This document shows positions 37,920 through 47,525 of a stretch of 64,000 nt of DNA, in pieces. The stretch lies in NCBI RefSeq assembly GCF_000467185.1, contig NZ_BATM01000045.1, positions 48,765 through 112,764 of the forward strand, in the 5' to 3' direction. The translations under genes and the position numbers were made by a program. Position 1 is the stretch's first letter, and each line of letters opens with the position of its first letter. The notes beneath the pieces are model-generated. The model did not search any database and had not been told where the DNA came from. It worked only from the letters and a program-made list of their open reading frames with translations. Source of the DNA: Vibrio ezurae NBRC 102218. GTDB taxonomy: Bacteria; Pseudomonadota; Gammaproteobacteria; Enterobacterales; Vibrionaceae.

Positions 37920-38155
37920 CTATTTAGAACGAAAACCTAATATCAAAAAATAACAGGATACAAATACGAATGTTGAATATTTTAATACATACCCTGTATC
38001 ACCCAAGCTCCATGCTTCGTACCTATCTATATTAGGTGTAATCCCTGTAACTACTGATTCATATAGTTGATTGCTAAATGACAAAATACAAAAAAAAGAG
38101 CAATCTTTACAAATATCAACTTATTTTTGTTTAAATAAATTATCGTTAGTTTCAT
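37920..38155 (-). pseudogene. frameshifted copy of the small membrane gene
   Basis: From ATG 38155 the frame reads MKLTIIYLNKNKLIFVKIAL and ends early. In the next frame it continues NQLYESVVTGITPNIDRYEA, then W and, near the end, SCYFLILGFRSK, to a TAG at 37920-37922. This matches the intact protein at 37072-37308 (QLYELIVTGET, YKAW, SCYFLFYG). The shift is one missing T in the T8 run (plus-strand A8 at 38090-38097), a common site of slippage or of sequencing error. The rest of the 513-bp gap 37757-38269 holds nothing I recognise. Confidence 0.8.
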
Positions 38156-38269
38156 ATTTAAAACCATTGTTTATTAAAGTATAAACATGTAATTATATCT
38201 ATCATAAAAAATAGGGATTAATAATATTTCAAATTAAGTACTGTTTCCTTCTTAGAAGGAGACATAACC

Positions 38270-38509
38270 CTACCTCTTGACCTTTACTACAAAAAACAAC
38301 ATATATAACCCTATTAAGTCTACAGCTACATGTCGCATCAAGTAGCTATAGAAATCAATTTCAATGCCCCATTTGATTGTCTGTGGCTGCTCAAATTCAT
38401 TCACAACAAGGTCAATAACAACATATGAAGACCACCCAACAAGCAATAATAAAATTAGTCTAAACAAATATGCTGCAATAGGACTTAAATAAATTCTTTC
38501 GATTTTCAA
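38270..38509 (-). CDS. candidate immunity protein of the RHS gene
   Basis: 79 residues, two hydrophobic segments (about 14-36 and 59-76), basic C-terminus. Its ATG overlaps the RHS stop codon (4-bp overlap), the tightest coupling in the island and typical of a toxin-tip and immunity pair. No named family recognised. Being a membrane protein it would fit a tip that acts on the inner membrane (inference). Confidence 0.65.
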   Translation of the reverse strand: MKIERIYLSPIAAYLFRLILLLLVGWSSYVVIDLVVNEFEQPQTIKWGIEIDFYSYLMRHVAVDLIGLYMLFFVVKVKR

Positions 38510-41500
38510 CAGTCAGGCTCCTTATCTAGTACTAGAGATAACCCTTCACTAAATACATGCTTTACTAGCTCAACACCACCGTCAAACCAACGCCCAATAG
38601 ATTCTGAAAGAGATTTAGCTCCCTTATAAAAAGCCACTGGTCGCTCAATAGCTTTAGTAGGTACGATAGCGGAAAATATCTCTTTCGATAAAGCTTCACT
38701 TGGGTCATCACTTAAAAGTGCAGCGCCAATACTAGAAGCAAATCCAACACCACTAACCGCGACACCAACTACAGCTCCTCCGGGAAAAAATGAGATGACA
38801 ACACCTAAAGTACTTAAGTTGAACCCAGCAGAATCATATATCTCTCGTAAGCGCTCTCTGGTTTCATCATCCCTTATAGTATGGAACCCTATATAATCTT
38901 TAGCTGTAGAGTAACTATAATTGGTTTCTTTTACGGCTCCATAATTGTGATAAGCCGCCAACCCAAACGGATCCACCCAGAAAAACGGATTGCCACTCAC
39001 ATAACCATAGGACATTTGTTGGTTAGGATCACGTAGCAGCATGTCGGTATTAAGACTGGTTGCTTTTATTAGCTCATGTTGAATTTCAGTAGGGAGGTAT
39101 GTGTTCTTTAAACTCCAGTAGTCAGGTTGGATAAAACGACTGCTGTGCGGGTTGTACCAACGGGCGTCTAAGTTGACTAATCCTGTACTGCTTTCGGTGT
39201 ACTTGCCTGTGTATTGGTATGGCATGAGTTGGCCCAACTGCTTGTTCGCATTAACACCCGCGTTTTCTTTCCAAAAGGTTTTATCATTGTGCTTACGATA
39301 GGTCTGGCCGAATGGACTGTAGCCTAGTCGCATCGCTGAAGTGCCAGTGCTGTCTAACACTTGGATAGTGCTACCTAAGCGATCATGATGATTGTAAAGG
39401 TGTCTGGTATCTGCGCCCTTAGTGCCACTGGCTTGTACTAGGCTTGAGGTTGATTCGTATAGGGTTTGATGTAGGACTTTTCCATAGGGGTGATTTGAAT
39501 CAGGCAATAGAGTCAGAGATCTAAATGGAGTAAGCCCTGCATCGTTATCTTGCCACTGTCCTTGCTCTTGGCGACCATCATAATGACTATATAAAGTGGT
39601 TTGATTGAGTTGAGCTGACTGATTAGAGTTCCCGTTTTGTTTGATGGTAGTTTGGACTGTACGCACCGTCTTCACTCGGCGAGATCTCGCATCATATCCA
39701 TACTGAACACTTGACCCATCGGGGTTTATCACTTCAGTCATTCGATTTAGCGGATCATGCTGATAGATCTGCACTTCATTGCCATTGCTAACACTCGCCA
39801 GGTTGCCATTGGCATCGTATTGATAAACAAAGTTATGAGAGTCGATTGATTCGTCATTTTCACAGCTATTATCGTCACAAGAGAAACCCGGTAGTCTATG
39901 CCCTTGCATCTCTACTAGCTGATTGGCTTGGTTATAGCTGTATGTATACGTGGTTGTTTTAGTCTGTTTTTGCGTAAGATTCCCTACATCATCCCAACTA
40001 AATTCGATATCATCTTGATTCGGGTAATCGGCGCTGATAATTCGATTTACTTGATCATATTCAAAGTACGCCCATTGATCGCTATCGCCGTGTTCAGACT
40101 TTCTGTTCTGTGCAATAACATTGCCAGCCCCATCGTATTGGTAAGTCAGAACCTCGATGGTGCTCCAACTGTCTCGCCAGCGATTACCTTTATATTCCTG
40201 CTGTTCGATAACAATACGGATAATTCGACCGACGGCATCGTATTCTAAACTTCGGCGACTTCGGTTTGGGTAATCGATCTGTAAAAGCTGACCACTTGCA
40301 TCATAGCTAAGCTCAAATGAAAGGGTGCCATCAGCTGTATTACGTTCAAGGCTGACTACTCTCCCCTCTGCATCACGATGATAATACACACCTTCATCAG
40401 TGCCCACTTGGCTATACGTTCTTTCTCCAAGAGTGTTGTATTCATAACTAAAACTTTGCCCCAGTTTGAGATTATCAACCTGAATGAGTCGACCTGCCGG
40501 ATCATAATGATAATTTTCCGCTAACTCAGGACTATCAATATTAGCAAGGCGCCCTAACCCATCGTAGTTCAATACCTCACTATGCCACTGCCCTTGATGG
40601 ACGTACTGACGCTCAGTAAGATGACCTCGCTGATCATATTGAAACTGAATATTGGTATTTTGTTCAGGCTGATAAGCGTGTGTTACCTGCCCAGCTAAGT
40701 CATAGTCGTAGTGCCACTGCTCACCTAATTCGTTAGTAAATGTCGTTAGCCTTGCCATATCATCATAAGTAAATGACTGCTGTGAGCCTGTCGCTGAAGT
40801 AATCTCTATCAACTTATTTGCAGCGTTATAGGAGTAGCGAGTAACGGTGCTATTTGCCTGCTCTATTTCTGAGACATTACCGAAGCCATCATATTGATAA
40901 CGGGTTGTCTGATGGAGTGGATCGGAATAACTCGTCACCTGATTGCGGAAATTGTATCCCCAATGCTGACTACCGTTGAGCGCGCCTGTTTGATGGGATG
41001 TCCGCCCAAGTGCATCATATTCAAAAGTGGTGGTGTGGCCTAGAGGGTTGGTTTGTGAAATCAATTGATCAAAAGCATCATATTGTTGATATCTGGCTTC
41101 TCCCAAACGATCAGTTATCGCGATTGCCCGACCTGCACTATCTAACTGAATACGGGTCGTATTGCCAGATGCATCTTGAGAGCCAATCAGGCGACCGAGT
41201 GAATCTAATAGCCTATGCTGGGTATGACCAAGTTGATTGGTACTGGATGTTAATCGTCCCATTGCATCATAGGTATATTGAGTGGCTGCATGGTGCCCAT
41301 TTTCAGGATCAATTACTTGGACAATTTGATTATCGGCATTATAGGAATAGTGCCAACTATAGCCATCTGCATCGGTGTAACTGACCACGTTGTCATTCGC
41401 GTCATACTGCCAAGATTCTTGGTACCCAAGAGGGTTAACTTGGGAAACCTTTCGCCCTGCCCTATCATAGTAAAACTGATAAGACGTACCATCAGGCATT

Positions 41501-44500
41501 GTCACTGAACTTAGTAAGCCTAAATCGTTGTAACGATATCGATTCACGCTACCAAGGCGATAATAAGGCAGTTGCTCAGTCAATAATCGTCCTTCGCCAT
41601 CATAGGTAAAATAGCTTTCTCTCGACTGCTGAGCATGAGTGATGATTTCTGCCGTCATAAACCCTGCCAGGCTATACTGCCGAGATGTTTGACTACCGTC
41701 AGGAAAGTGGATGGAAGACAATAATCCCTGCTGATTATATTCAAACCGCCAACGTTGCTCAGCCGCATCATGGTATTCAATCAAGCGTCCTAGCAAATCA
41801 TAAATTTTACTACTTTGGCGATGGTTACCAATCAATAGAATGCTTTTGTCTGTATCAGATTGAGTTTGCGTGACCACCAGCTGATTGGCTTGCTGATCGT
41901 ATTGCCATTGAGTGAGTAGCCCTGATTTGTTGATGTGTAAGGTTTTTCTACCTAATGCATCGTATTGATATTGCTCAACCCCTTCTTCTGAATCCGTCAC
42001 TAAAACGACTTGACCAAACGCATCATATTGCAAGTGTATTTCACCACCACTCGCATCGTTGTAATGGATGAGCTCCCCTTGCCAGTTGTATTCACTGGAT
42101 ACACGAGCTTGTGTGCTATTTGGCAACGAGACTGACAGCGGATTACCCAACGCATTGAGTGTAAAATATGTGTCGTTACCATTACCATCACGGCTTTGAA
42201 TCACATGTCCTAGCGCGTTATATAGATAGTGCTCTACATACGATCCTCTTTCATGATCGTACGTGGCATTATGCCGTCCTACATCATCGTAATAGTGCTC
42301 AACCACATTCCCTAAAGGATTGGCTATGGATTGCAGTTGTCGATCAGGGTGATACTGAAAATAAGTTGTACTGCCATGACTATCGACTTCCGCAATACGA
42401 TTACCCGCAGCGTCATAAGTGTATGATCGACTGATCTCGGTACCTTCAATCGAAGAGTGAATCAACCGATTACGTGAGTCATATTGGTATTGCCACACTG
42501 CGCCATGCGGAAGCGTTACTGACACTAAATTATTTTCTGAGTCATAATGATATTGAGTAAAATATTCGACCTCCCCCTTTAAAGAAGGCATGAGCACTTT
42601 CTTAGTCGCAATCTTCTTTCTTGGGGTATAAGTTAAGTAGGTTTTAACGCCCGAGAAATCTTGTCGGTAGGTCAGCAAGCTATTGGAGTCATAGCGCATA
42701 ATCGCTTCACGGCCTAACGGGTCAATGATGCGTGTTGGAGAGTCTAAATCTCGACCATCATCACTGAGATACTCATAATGTGTCACTCGCCATTGCGCTG
42801 AAGGAAGAGCGCGGGTCCCTTCAGAAACCGTTAATACTCGACCTATTTGGTCAAACTCGGTGTCTCGAACATACCTTTGCTCTATCGGCGTTTCCGAGTC
42901 GAACTGTTCTACGCGGGTGGGATACCCTAAATCGTTGTACTGATATTCTGTATAATGACCTTCTTCATCGATACGTCGGATGAGTACATCATTAACCCAA
43001 TGCTCTTCAACCACTGAACCATCGGCTAATTCAATTGTTTCTACTCGGCCGCTCTGATCATAGACAAACTGAGTTTCATCACCGGCATTGTTGATCATAG
43101 AGACAACTCTGCCCGCCTCATCTCTCTCGTAGTCTATAGTGCGCCCCATAGAGTCTGTTTTCGATAGCACTCGGCCATATAGGTCATAACGATATTGTGT
43201 TGTTTGCCCTAACTCATCGTACTCAACCATTAAGTTGCCGTTGTCGTCATAAACATTGTTGATTTCGCTACCATCGGATTCATACACTTTGGATAAGATT
43301 TGGTTGTTGATGCTGTACTGATATCGAGTGCGGGTATGATTTCGGTTTATCACCGTAGTCGTTCGATTTGGAAAGTCATACTGATAGCGAAACAAATTCC
43401 CAGAAGGGTCGATCTGCGTATCTACCACCGTTTTATTGTCTTGTTGTCGATAAAGATAAAAAGCAGTATTTCCTTCAGCGTCTGATTTCAAAGTTAGAGC
43501 TAAAGGATGATCTTGATACTGGTATTGATAGTGATGCTTAGCGCCATCAAATTGAATAACATCACTGAGTTTTCCTTGTTGATATGCATAGCTAACGGTT
43601 CGACCTGCTTGATCGATTATTTCCGTTAAGCGCCCGTCAACGTAAGTGAAAGACACAGAACGCCCCAGCTCATCACTCATACGGACTGCTTGCTGTTGAC
43701 TGTCTCGAAAAATTGTCACGCTGCGCCCATTGTTTTGCTCAACGGTGACTAACAAGCCTTGGGAATTGTATTTATAGGTTACTCCCTCAGGAGTAGAGAC
43801 GATAAACGCCCCGTTTTCATCAATCTGTAAATGCGCATTGTGCCCTTGAATCGGTGCAATGCTAGAGGTTGTGGCATCAATACTAAATAACTTTCGACTG
43901 CCATTTGGGGCGATCCACTTTAACTTATTTAGGCCAATTTCATATTCAAATGAATACGCCTTATCTACCACGTAGCGATTACGCTCTCGATAGTTATGGG
44001 AGGTTTGATTTCGCTTTGTTAACGCTTCTAACTTCGCTTGAGCTTGATCTCTGCTCGCAATATAAACGGCTTGCTGTGTTTCCAGTTCAGCAATCGCTGC
44101 TGATATCTGTTGTTGTACCTGCTGCTCATTGTAAGCAAGGCGGTCTTTAAATGAGTAAGTTAACTTATCGATGCCTTGCTCAATGCCATCGATAATCAGC
44201 TGATATTGATTGACTGAATTTTGGTTAAGTTCGATCAAGGGCTGTAGTTCAACATCCACCCCCCAAATAATTCGGCTATCTAAAGATGTATGCCACCCCG
44301 CCCCCAAAGACCAAGCTGATCCTTGACTGATACGATGCTGTCTAACCAAAGAAAATACAGGGTGGGAATAATCAATCTCACGCGTTATCTTGCACCCAGA
44401 ATATAATTCAACAGGACAATCACTCTCATCGCCTTCTGCACTTGCTTCGCTAGCTTGTTGTTGCTGTTGCTCATGAGCAGTTTGCGACTCATCTGTTTGG

Positions 44501-44817
44501 GCATCCGCAGCGAGTGCATTTTTATCGGCTTCTAGTCCAGCTGCCTCAGCGGCGTCAACTGTATTGGCTTTAATATCAGAAACTTCAGATTGAATCGCCG
44601 AGACATCAGCCTCAACGGGGTCGGGGGTAGGATCAACATCATGATCACCGCCAGTAGTATCGTCATCATCGTTGTCGGGGATATTGGGTTCATTGGGACC
44701 ATCACACGATAATGCCCCCTGACATTCCGTTAAAACCGATATTTCTACGGCATACGCGTGCTTACCTGAATACACCAGTAAGAAAAAAACAACCCATAAT
44801 CCAAACCACTTTTTCAT
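38506..44817 (-). CDS. Sec-exported RHS/YD-repeat protein with variable C-terminal tip
   Basis: 2103 residues. Signal peptide with core VVFFLLVYSGKHAYA; a low-complexity acidic stretch (about 42-70, Asp-rich) and a Gln/Ala-rich coiled region (about 100-130); a DUF6531-like segment from about 140 (DCPVELYSGCKI); then dozens of YD repeats of the form YxYDxxGR(L/V) to about 1900, ending in the RHS core YTGKYTESSTGLVNLDARWY and FFWVDPFGL (1949-1953). The last 150 residues are the tip: no known toxin fold, but a hydrophobic stretch (LGVVISFFPGGAVVGVAVSG and on) suggests membrane insertion. Full-length, unbroken. Family members deliver toxins to neighbours or act at the cell surface. Confidence 0.88.
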   Translation of the reverse strand: MKKWFGLWVVFFLLVYSGKHAYAVEISVLTECQGALSCDGPNEPNIPDNDDDDTTGGDHDVDPTPDPVEADVSAIQSEVSDIKANTVDAAEAAGLEADKNALAADAQTDESQTAHEQQQQQASEASAEGDESDCPVELYSGCKITREIDYSHPVFSLVRQHRISQGSAWSLGAGWHTSLDSRIIWGVDVELQPLIELNQNSVNQYQLIIDGIEQGIDKLTYSFKDRLAYNEQQVQQQISAAIAELETQQAVYIASRDQAQAKLEALTKRNQTSHNYRERNRYVVDKAYSFEYEIGLNKLKWIAPNGSRKLFSIDATTSSIAPIQGHNAHLQIDENGAFIVSTPEGVTYKYNSQGLLVTVEQNNGRSVTIFRDSQQQAVRMSDELGRSVSFTYVDGRLTEIIDQAGRTVSYAYQQGKLSDVIQFDGAKHHYQYQYQDHPLALTLKSDAEGNTAFYLYRQQDNKTVVDTQIDPSGNLFRYQYDFPNRTTTVINRNHTRTRYQYSINNQILSKVYESDGSEINNVYDDNGNLMVEYDELGQTTQYRYDLYGRVLSKTDSMGRTIDYERDEAGRVVSMINNAGDETQFVYDQSGRVETIELADGSVVEEHWVNDVLIRRIDEEGHYTEYQYNDLGYPTRVEQFDSETPIEQRYVRDTEFDQIGRVLTVSEGTRALPSAQWRVTHYEYLSDDGRDLDSPTRIIDPLGREAIMRYDSNSLLTYRQDFSGVKTYLTYTPRKKIATKKVLMPSLKGEVEYFTQYHYDSENNLVSVTLPHGAVWQYQYDSRNRLIHSSIEGTEISRSYTYDAAGNRIAEVDSHGSTTYFQYHPDRQLQSIANPLGNVVEHYYDDVGRHNATYDHERGSYVEHYLYNALGHVIQSRDGNGNDTYFTLNALGNPLSVSLPNSTQARVSSEYNWQGELIHYNDASGGEIHLQYDAFGQVVLVTDSEEGVEQYQYDALGRKTLHINKSGLLTQWQYDQQANQLVVTQTQSDTDKSILLIGNHRQSSKIYDLLGRLIEYHDAAEQRWRFEYNQQGLLSSIHFPDGSQTSRQYSLAGFMTAEIITHAQQSRESYFTYDGEGRLLTEQLPYYRLGSVNRYRYNDLGLLSSVTMPDGTSYQFYYDRAGRKVSQVNPLGYQESWQYDANDNVVSYTDADGYSWHYSYNADNQIVQVIDPENGHHAATQYTYDAMGRLTSSTNQLGHTQHRLLDSLGRLIGSQDASGNTTRIQLDSAGRAIAITDRLGEARYQQYDAFDQLISQTNPLGHTTTFEYDALGRTSHQTGALNGSQHWGYNFRNQVTSYSDPLHQTTRYQYDGFGNVSEIEQANSTVTRYSYNAANKLIEITSATGSQQSFTYDDMARLTTFTNELGEQWHYDYDLAGQVTHAYQPEQNTNIQFQYDQRGHLTERQYVHQGQWHSEVLNYDGLGRLANIDSPELAENYHYDPAGRLIQVDNLKLGQSFSYEYNTLGERTYSQVGTDEGVYYHRDAEGRVVSLERNTADGTLSFELSYDASGQLLQIDYPNRSRRSLEYDAVGRIIRIVIEQQEYKGNRWRDSWSTIEVLTYQYDGAGNVIAQNRKSEHGDSDQWAYFEYDQVNRIISADYPNQDDIEFSWDDVGNLTQKQTKTTTYTYSYNQANQLVEMQGHRLPGFSCDDNSCENDESIDSHNFVYQYDANGNLASVSNGNEVQIYQHDPLNRMTEVINPDGSSVQYGYDARSRRVKTVRTVQTTIKQNGNSNQSAQLNQTTLYSHYDGRQEQGQWQDNDAGLTPFRSLTLLPDSNHPYGKVLHQTLYESTSSLVQASGTKGADTRHLYNHHDRLGSTIQVLDSTGTSAMRLGYSPFGQTYRKHNDKTFWKENAGVNANKQLGQLMPYQYTGKYTESSTGLVNLDARWYNPHSSRFIQPDYWSLKNTYLPTEIQHELIKATSLNTDMLLRDPNQQMSYGYVSGNPFFWVDPFGLAAYHNYGAVKETNYSYSTAKDYIGFHTIRDDETRERLREIYDSAGFNLSTLGVVISFFPGGAVVGVAVSGVGFASSIGAALLSDDPSEALSKEIFSAIVPTKAIERPVAFYKGAKSLSESIGRWFDGGVELVKHVFSEGLSLVLDKEPDC

Positions 44818-45106
44818 GCTCTACCAACTCAATCCATCCTTTGATTTGCTAGTCAGTGTATGAAGCATGCCAAAGTGGCAGGTTTGATATTGTGAGATGT
44901 GGATTCCAAAAGTTCGCGGTTATCCGCAAGGCAAAGGAACAGGCTTTGAAACTCTATGCAAATTTCGAAAGCTGTCCTATAGAAAGCATAAAGGTGTATA
45001 AATTATTGAAAGTTAAATGACCATAAAGCTGAATCTGAGACCGTTGTTTATGGACGATCTCATTTCATAGGTCACGTCCCCATTCACACAGCATAATGTG
45101 AAAATT

Positions 45107-47041
45107 TTAGTCCTGATTCTTTTTAAGCCAGCGATTTATAGAAGTTCGGTCAACCTCTAAACGTTTCGATGCTTTGGATTTATTGAAGTTTTCTTCTGCT
45201 AATACTCGCTCCAAAATTTCATGTCGAATTTCTTTAAAAGTACCCTGTGTTAAAGGACAAGATTGATTACAGTCATTAACTTCAACTTCTTCATTATAAT
45301 CAATATCTTCTAAAAGTAAGCTGGCTTCTTCTAAAGGGACGGGGCTTAAGTTGCTAGATAAAACAATTCTCTCAATAATATTACTAAGCTGACGAACATT
45401 CCCTGACCATTGAAATTGACGTAGTTTCCCCCAAAGCTCTCTGCTTAACTCAATTTGAGGTTTATTATATTTTTTAGCAAAGGACTTCAATAAATGTCGT
45501 CCAATAAACTCAATATCCTCTATTCTTTCTCTTAAGGGTAATGGCGAAGCTTTAAGTATATTCAATCGATAATATAAATCTTCTCTGAATTTATTTTCTT
45601 TCACTAGCATTTTTAATTGGTTATTACTTGCTGAAATAATTCTAATATCAACCGGAATAACTTGTGTTGAACCTAGGCGCATAATTTGACGCTCTTGCAA
45701 CACTCGTAATAGACGAGATTGAAGGTTCATGTCTAATTCACTAATTTCATCTAAGAAAATAGTGCCGCCATGAGCAAGTTCAAACAATCCCACTTTGCCT
45801 TTTGCTGAAGCGCCGGTAAACGCTCCTGAAACATAACCAAATAGCTCACTTTCTAATATTTGTGATGCCAATGCACCGCAGTTGACGGCAACAAAAGGTC
45901 CGTGACAGCGGTTACTTGCACCATGAATACTTTGCGCAACCATTTCCTTGCCCGTGCCACTCTCACCATAAATCATTATAGTGGCATCTGTTTTTGCGTA
46001 TTCCTTCACCATTTTTAAGCGACGTTTCACCTCTGAATTGTTCGTTAAAATATCATCAAATGTATAACGTGTTGCTAGGCCACGTTTCGCTATTTCATGC
46101 CGGCGGACATTATATTCCATGCCTTGAATATCACCCGTGGTCTGAATATTTAACAATACTCGATAAAGACGACCATTACTTAACATCGGTATTTGGCTAA
46201 CAATAATAGATCCTTTGCTTGTTTCTACTATTTTACCAATCACCTTTAAACCTTGATTAAGTTTATCCCAATCGATAGCTGAGTGAAAATCTTGATGAAT
46301 ACAGCTCAAAGTACGATAAGTTGTACTTTCAAACCCTAGAATTTCCATTGCCTGCGTATTAATGTGAATAACTTCGCCTGCTGTATCAATAGAAATTAAT
46401 CCATTATGGTAATGGTCAAATAAAGTTTGATAATATGTACTTTCTTTATTTCTTGAAACTATACTTTTGCACAGTTCATTTGCATCTTCAATCGCCCGTA
46501 AAATAGAATCATCACTTGACTCTATAATGGTGTATTTTGAAAAACTAGATTCAAAATAATCCTTATACACTGCATCGCCAATAATCCAGTCAAACTTATT
46601 ATTACTTAGCTGAGATTTAATTTGCATTATTTGCTGGTCGATATTATTAACATTATCGTCTTCAATAATTAATAACTCACAATTTACATTGAGTTTTTCT
46701 GCAACGGCCATACAACTATAAATTACACTACGAAAGCCTATGATAGCGATCCGCATTGACGTGTTCATAAAAGGTGATAAAGCGTCAAAGAGATCAAACA
46801 ATGAAATTTTTATTTCCATCACAGGTAATAAAGAGCGAGTTCTTAAAATCTCTGCACACCCACCACGGCTAATCAGCATCCCATAATTTTTATCTTCTAA
46901 ATAGGCAATATCGGATGTGACATGCGTTAAATCCGTTCTATAGATATCTACAGGTACAGGAAAAATAGCTTGTAAACGTTCTGCGGCGATGGCGAGTTCT
47001 TCATAGGGTGCAACCAAACACATTTTTTCACTGTTATTCAT
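45107..47041 (-). CDS. sigma-54-dependent activator with PrpR-type sensor domain
   Basis: 644 residues from ATG 47041, preceded by GGGGAAG; a GTG at 47053 would add four residues. Domains: PrpR_N-like sensor (about 5-190), PAS (about 200-310), AAA+ with Walker A GESGTGKE, the sigma-54 contact loop GAFTGA, and FLDEISELD; C-terminal Fis-type helix-turn-helix KASKRLEVDRTSINRWLKKN. No receiver domain, so it should sense a small molecule. Divergent from the uxaA-kdgT genes, whose -24/-12 promoter it surely controls. The 289 bp between its stop and the RHS gene hold no gene. Confidence 0.92.
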   Translation of the reverse strand: MNNSEKMCLVAPYEELAIAAERLQAIFPVPVDIYRTDLTHVTSDIAYLEDKNYGMLISRGGCAEILRTRSLLPVMEIKISLFDLFDALSPFMNTSMRIAIIGFRSVIYSCMAVAEKLNVNCELLIIEDDNVNNIDQQIMQIKSQLSNNKFDWIIGDAVYKDYFESSFSKYTIIESSDDSILRAIEDANELCKSIVSRNKESTYYQTLFDHYHNGLISIDTAGEVIHINTQAMEILGFESTTYRTLSCIHQDFHSAIDWDKLNQGLKVIGKIVETSKGSIIVSQIPMLSNGRLYRVLLNIQTTGDIQGMEYNVRRHEIAKRGLATRYTFDDILTNNSEVKRRLKMVKEYAKTDATIMIYGESGTGKEMVAQSIHGASNRCHGPFVAVNCGALASQILESELFGYVSGAFTGASAKGKVGLFELAHGGTIFLDEISELDMNLQSRLLRVLQERQIMRLGSTQVIPVDIRIISASNNQLKMLVKENKFREDLYYRLNILKASPLPLRERIEDIEFIGRHLLKSFAKKYNKPQIELSRELWGKLRQFQWSGNVRQLSNIIERIVLSSNLSPVPLEEASLLLEDIDYNEEVEVNDCNQSCPLTQGTFKEIRHEILERVLAEENFNKSKASKRLEVDRTSINRWLKKNQD

Positions 47042-47057
47042 CTTCTTCCCCACCTAG

Positions 47058-47099
47058 GTGATGCAAATTGCTGTAGCGAGTGATGCAAAATACATCAAT
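47058..47099 (+). promoter_or_regulatory. twin upstream activator sites
   Basis: GTGATGCAAA at 47058-47067 and again at 47080-47089, 22 bp apart (two turns). The second is also half of the inverted repeat TGATG-N7-CATCA (47081-47097). They lie about 85-120 bp before the expected transcription start, the normal place for enhancers of sigma-54 activators. Confidence 0.7.
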
Positions 47100-47159
47100 T
47101 TCTATTTGTTTTAAAGTCCTGAATTCCTTTCACCTTAGTAAATACAAGGATTTAAAAGT

Positions 47160-47174
47160 TGGCACGCTAATTGC
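47160..47174 (+). promoter_or_regulatory. sigma-54 promoter (-24/-12)
   Basis: TGGCACGCTAATTGC: TGGCAC at -24, five bases, TTGC at -12; GG to GC spacing is the exact 10 bp. It agrees with the sigma-54 consensus at every key base. Start of transcription expected near 47186, 25 bp before the first gene. Confidence 0.92.
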
Positions 47175-47210
47175 CCTACTAAGAACAGAAATCTAAAACG
47201 GACATTAAAT

Positions 47211-47501
47211 ATGAAAAAGAATGCAGTCGTTATTACGACAAAAGACTCTATCGCTGTTGCTACGGTTGAACTAAAAGCGGGTGACATCGCAAGTATGTTT
47301 ATTGGTGACTCAGAAAAAGAAGTGACGTTAATAGATGACATTTCATTTGGTCACAAGATTGCCATTTCACCCGTCGCAAAGGGTGAGCACGTTATTAAAT
47401 ACGGCGAATCAATCGGTTTAGCAACACAAGATATCAAAGTTGGTGAATGGGTTCATGTGCACAATGTAGAAAGTGCTCGTGGTCGTGGCGACCAACAATA
47501 A
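47211..47501 (+). CDS. small SAF-domain subunit of an altronate-dehydratase-like enzyme
   Basis: 96 residues, SAF (UxaA N-terminal) domain: VAKGEHVIKYGESIGLATQDIKVGEWVHVHN. In UxaA and GarD this domain is fused to the large one; here it is a separate gene 24 bp ahead of it, as in sulfolactate sulfo-lyase (SuyA/SuyB) and related split enzymes. Confidence 0.85.
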   Translation: MKKNAVVITTKDSIAVATVELKAGDIASMFIGDSEKEVTLIDDISFGHKIAISPVAKGEHVIKYGESIGLATQDIKVGEWVHVHNVESARGRGDQQ

Positions 47502-47525
47502 TAAGAATTAATAGGAGAATTTATC

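Noticed and set aside
39928..44150. Plus-strand open frames inside the RHS gene
   Set aside because: They are shadows of the repeat-rich coding sequence; none has a ribosome site or recognisable domain.
45083..45102. TTCACA/TGTGAA hairpin as terminator of the sigma-54 regulator
   Set aside because: Only six bp and followed on the minus strand by a G-rich tract instead of T.
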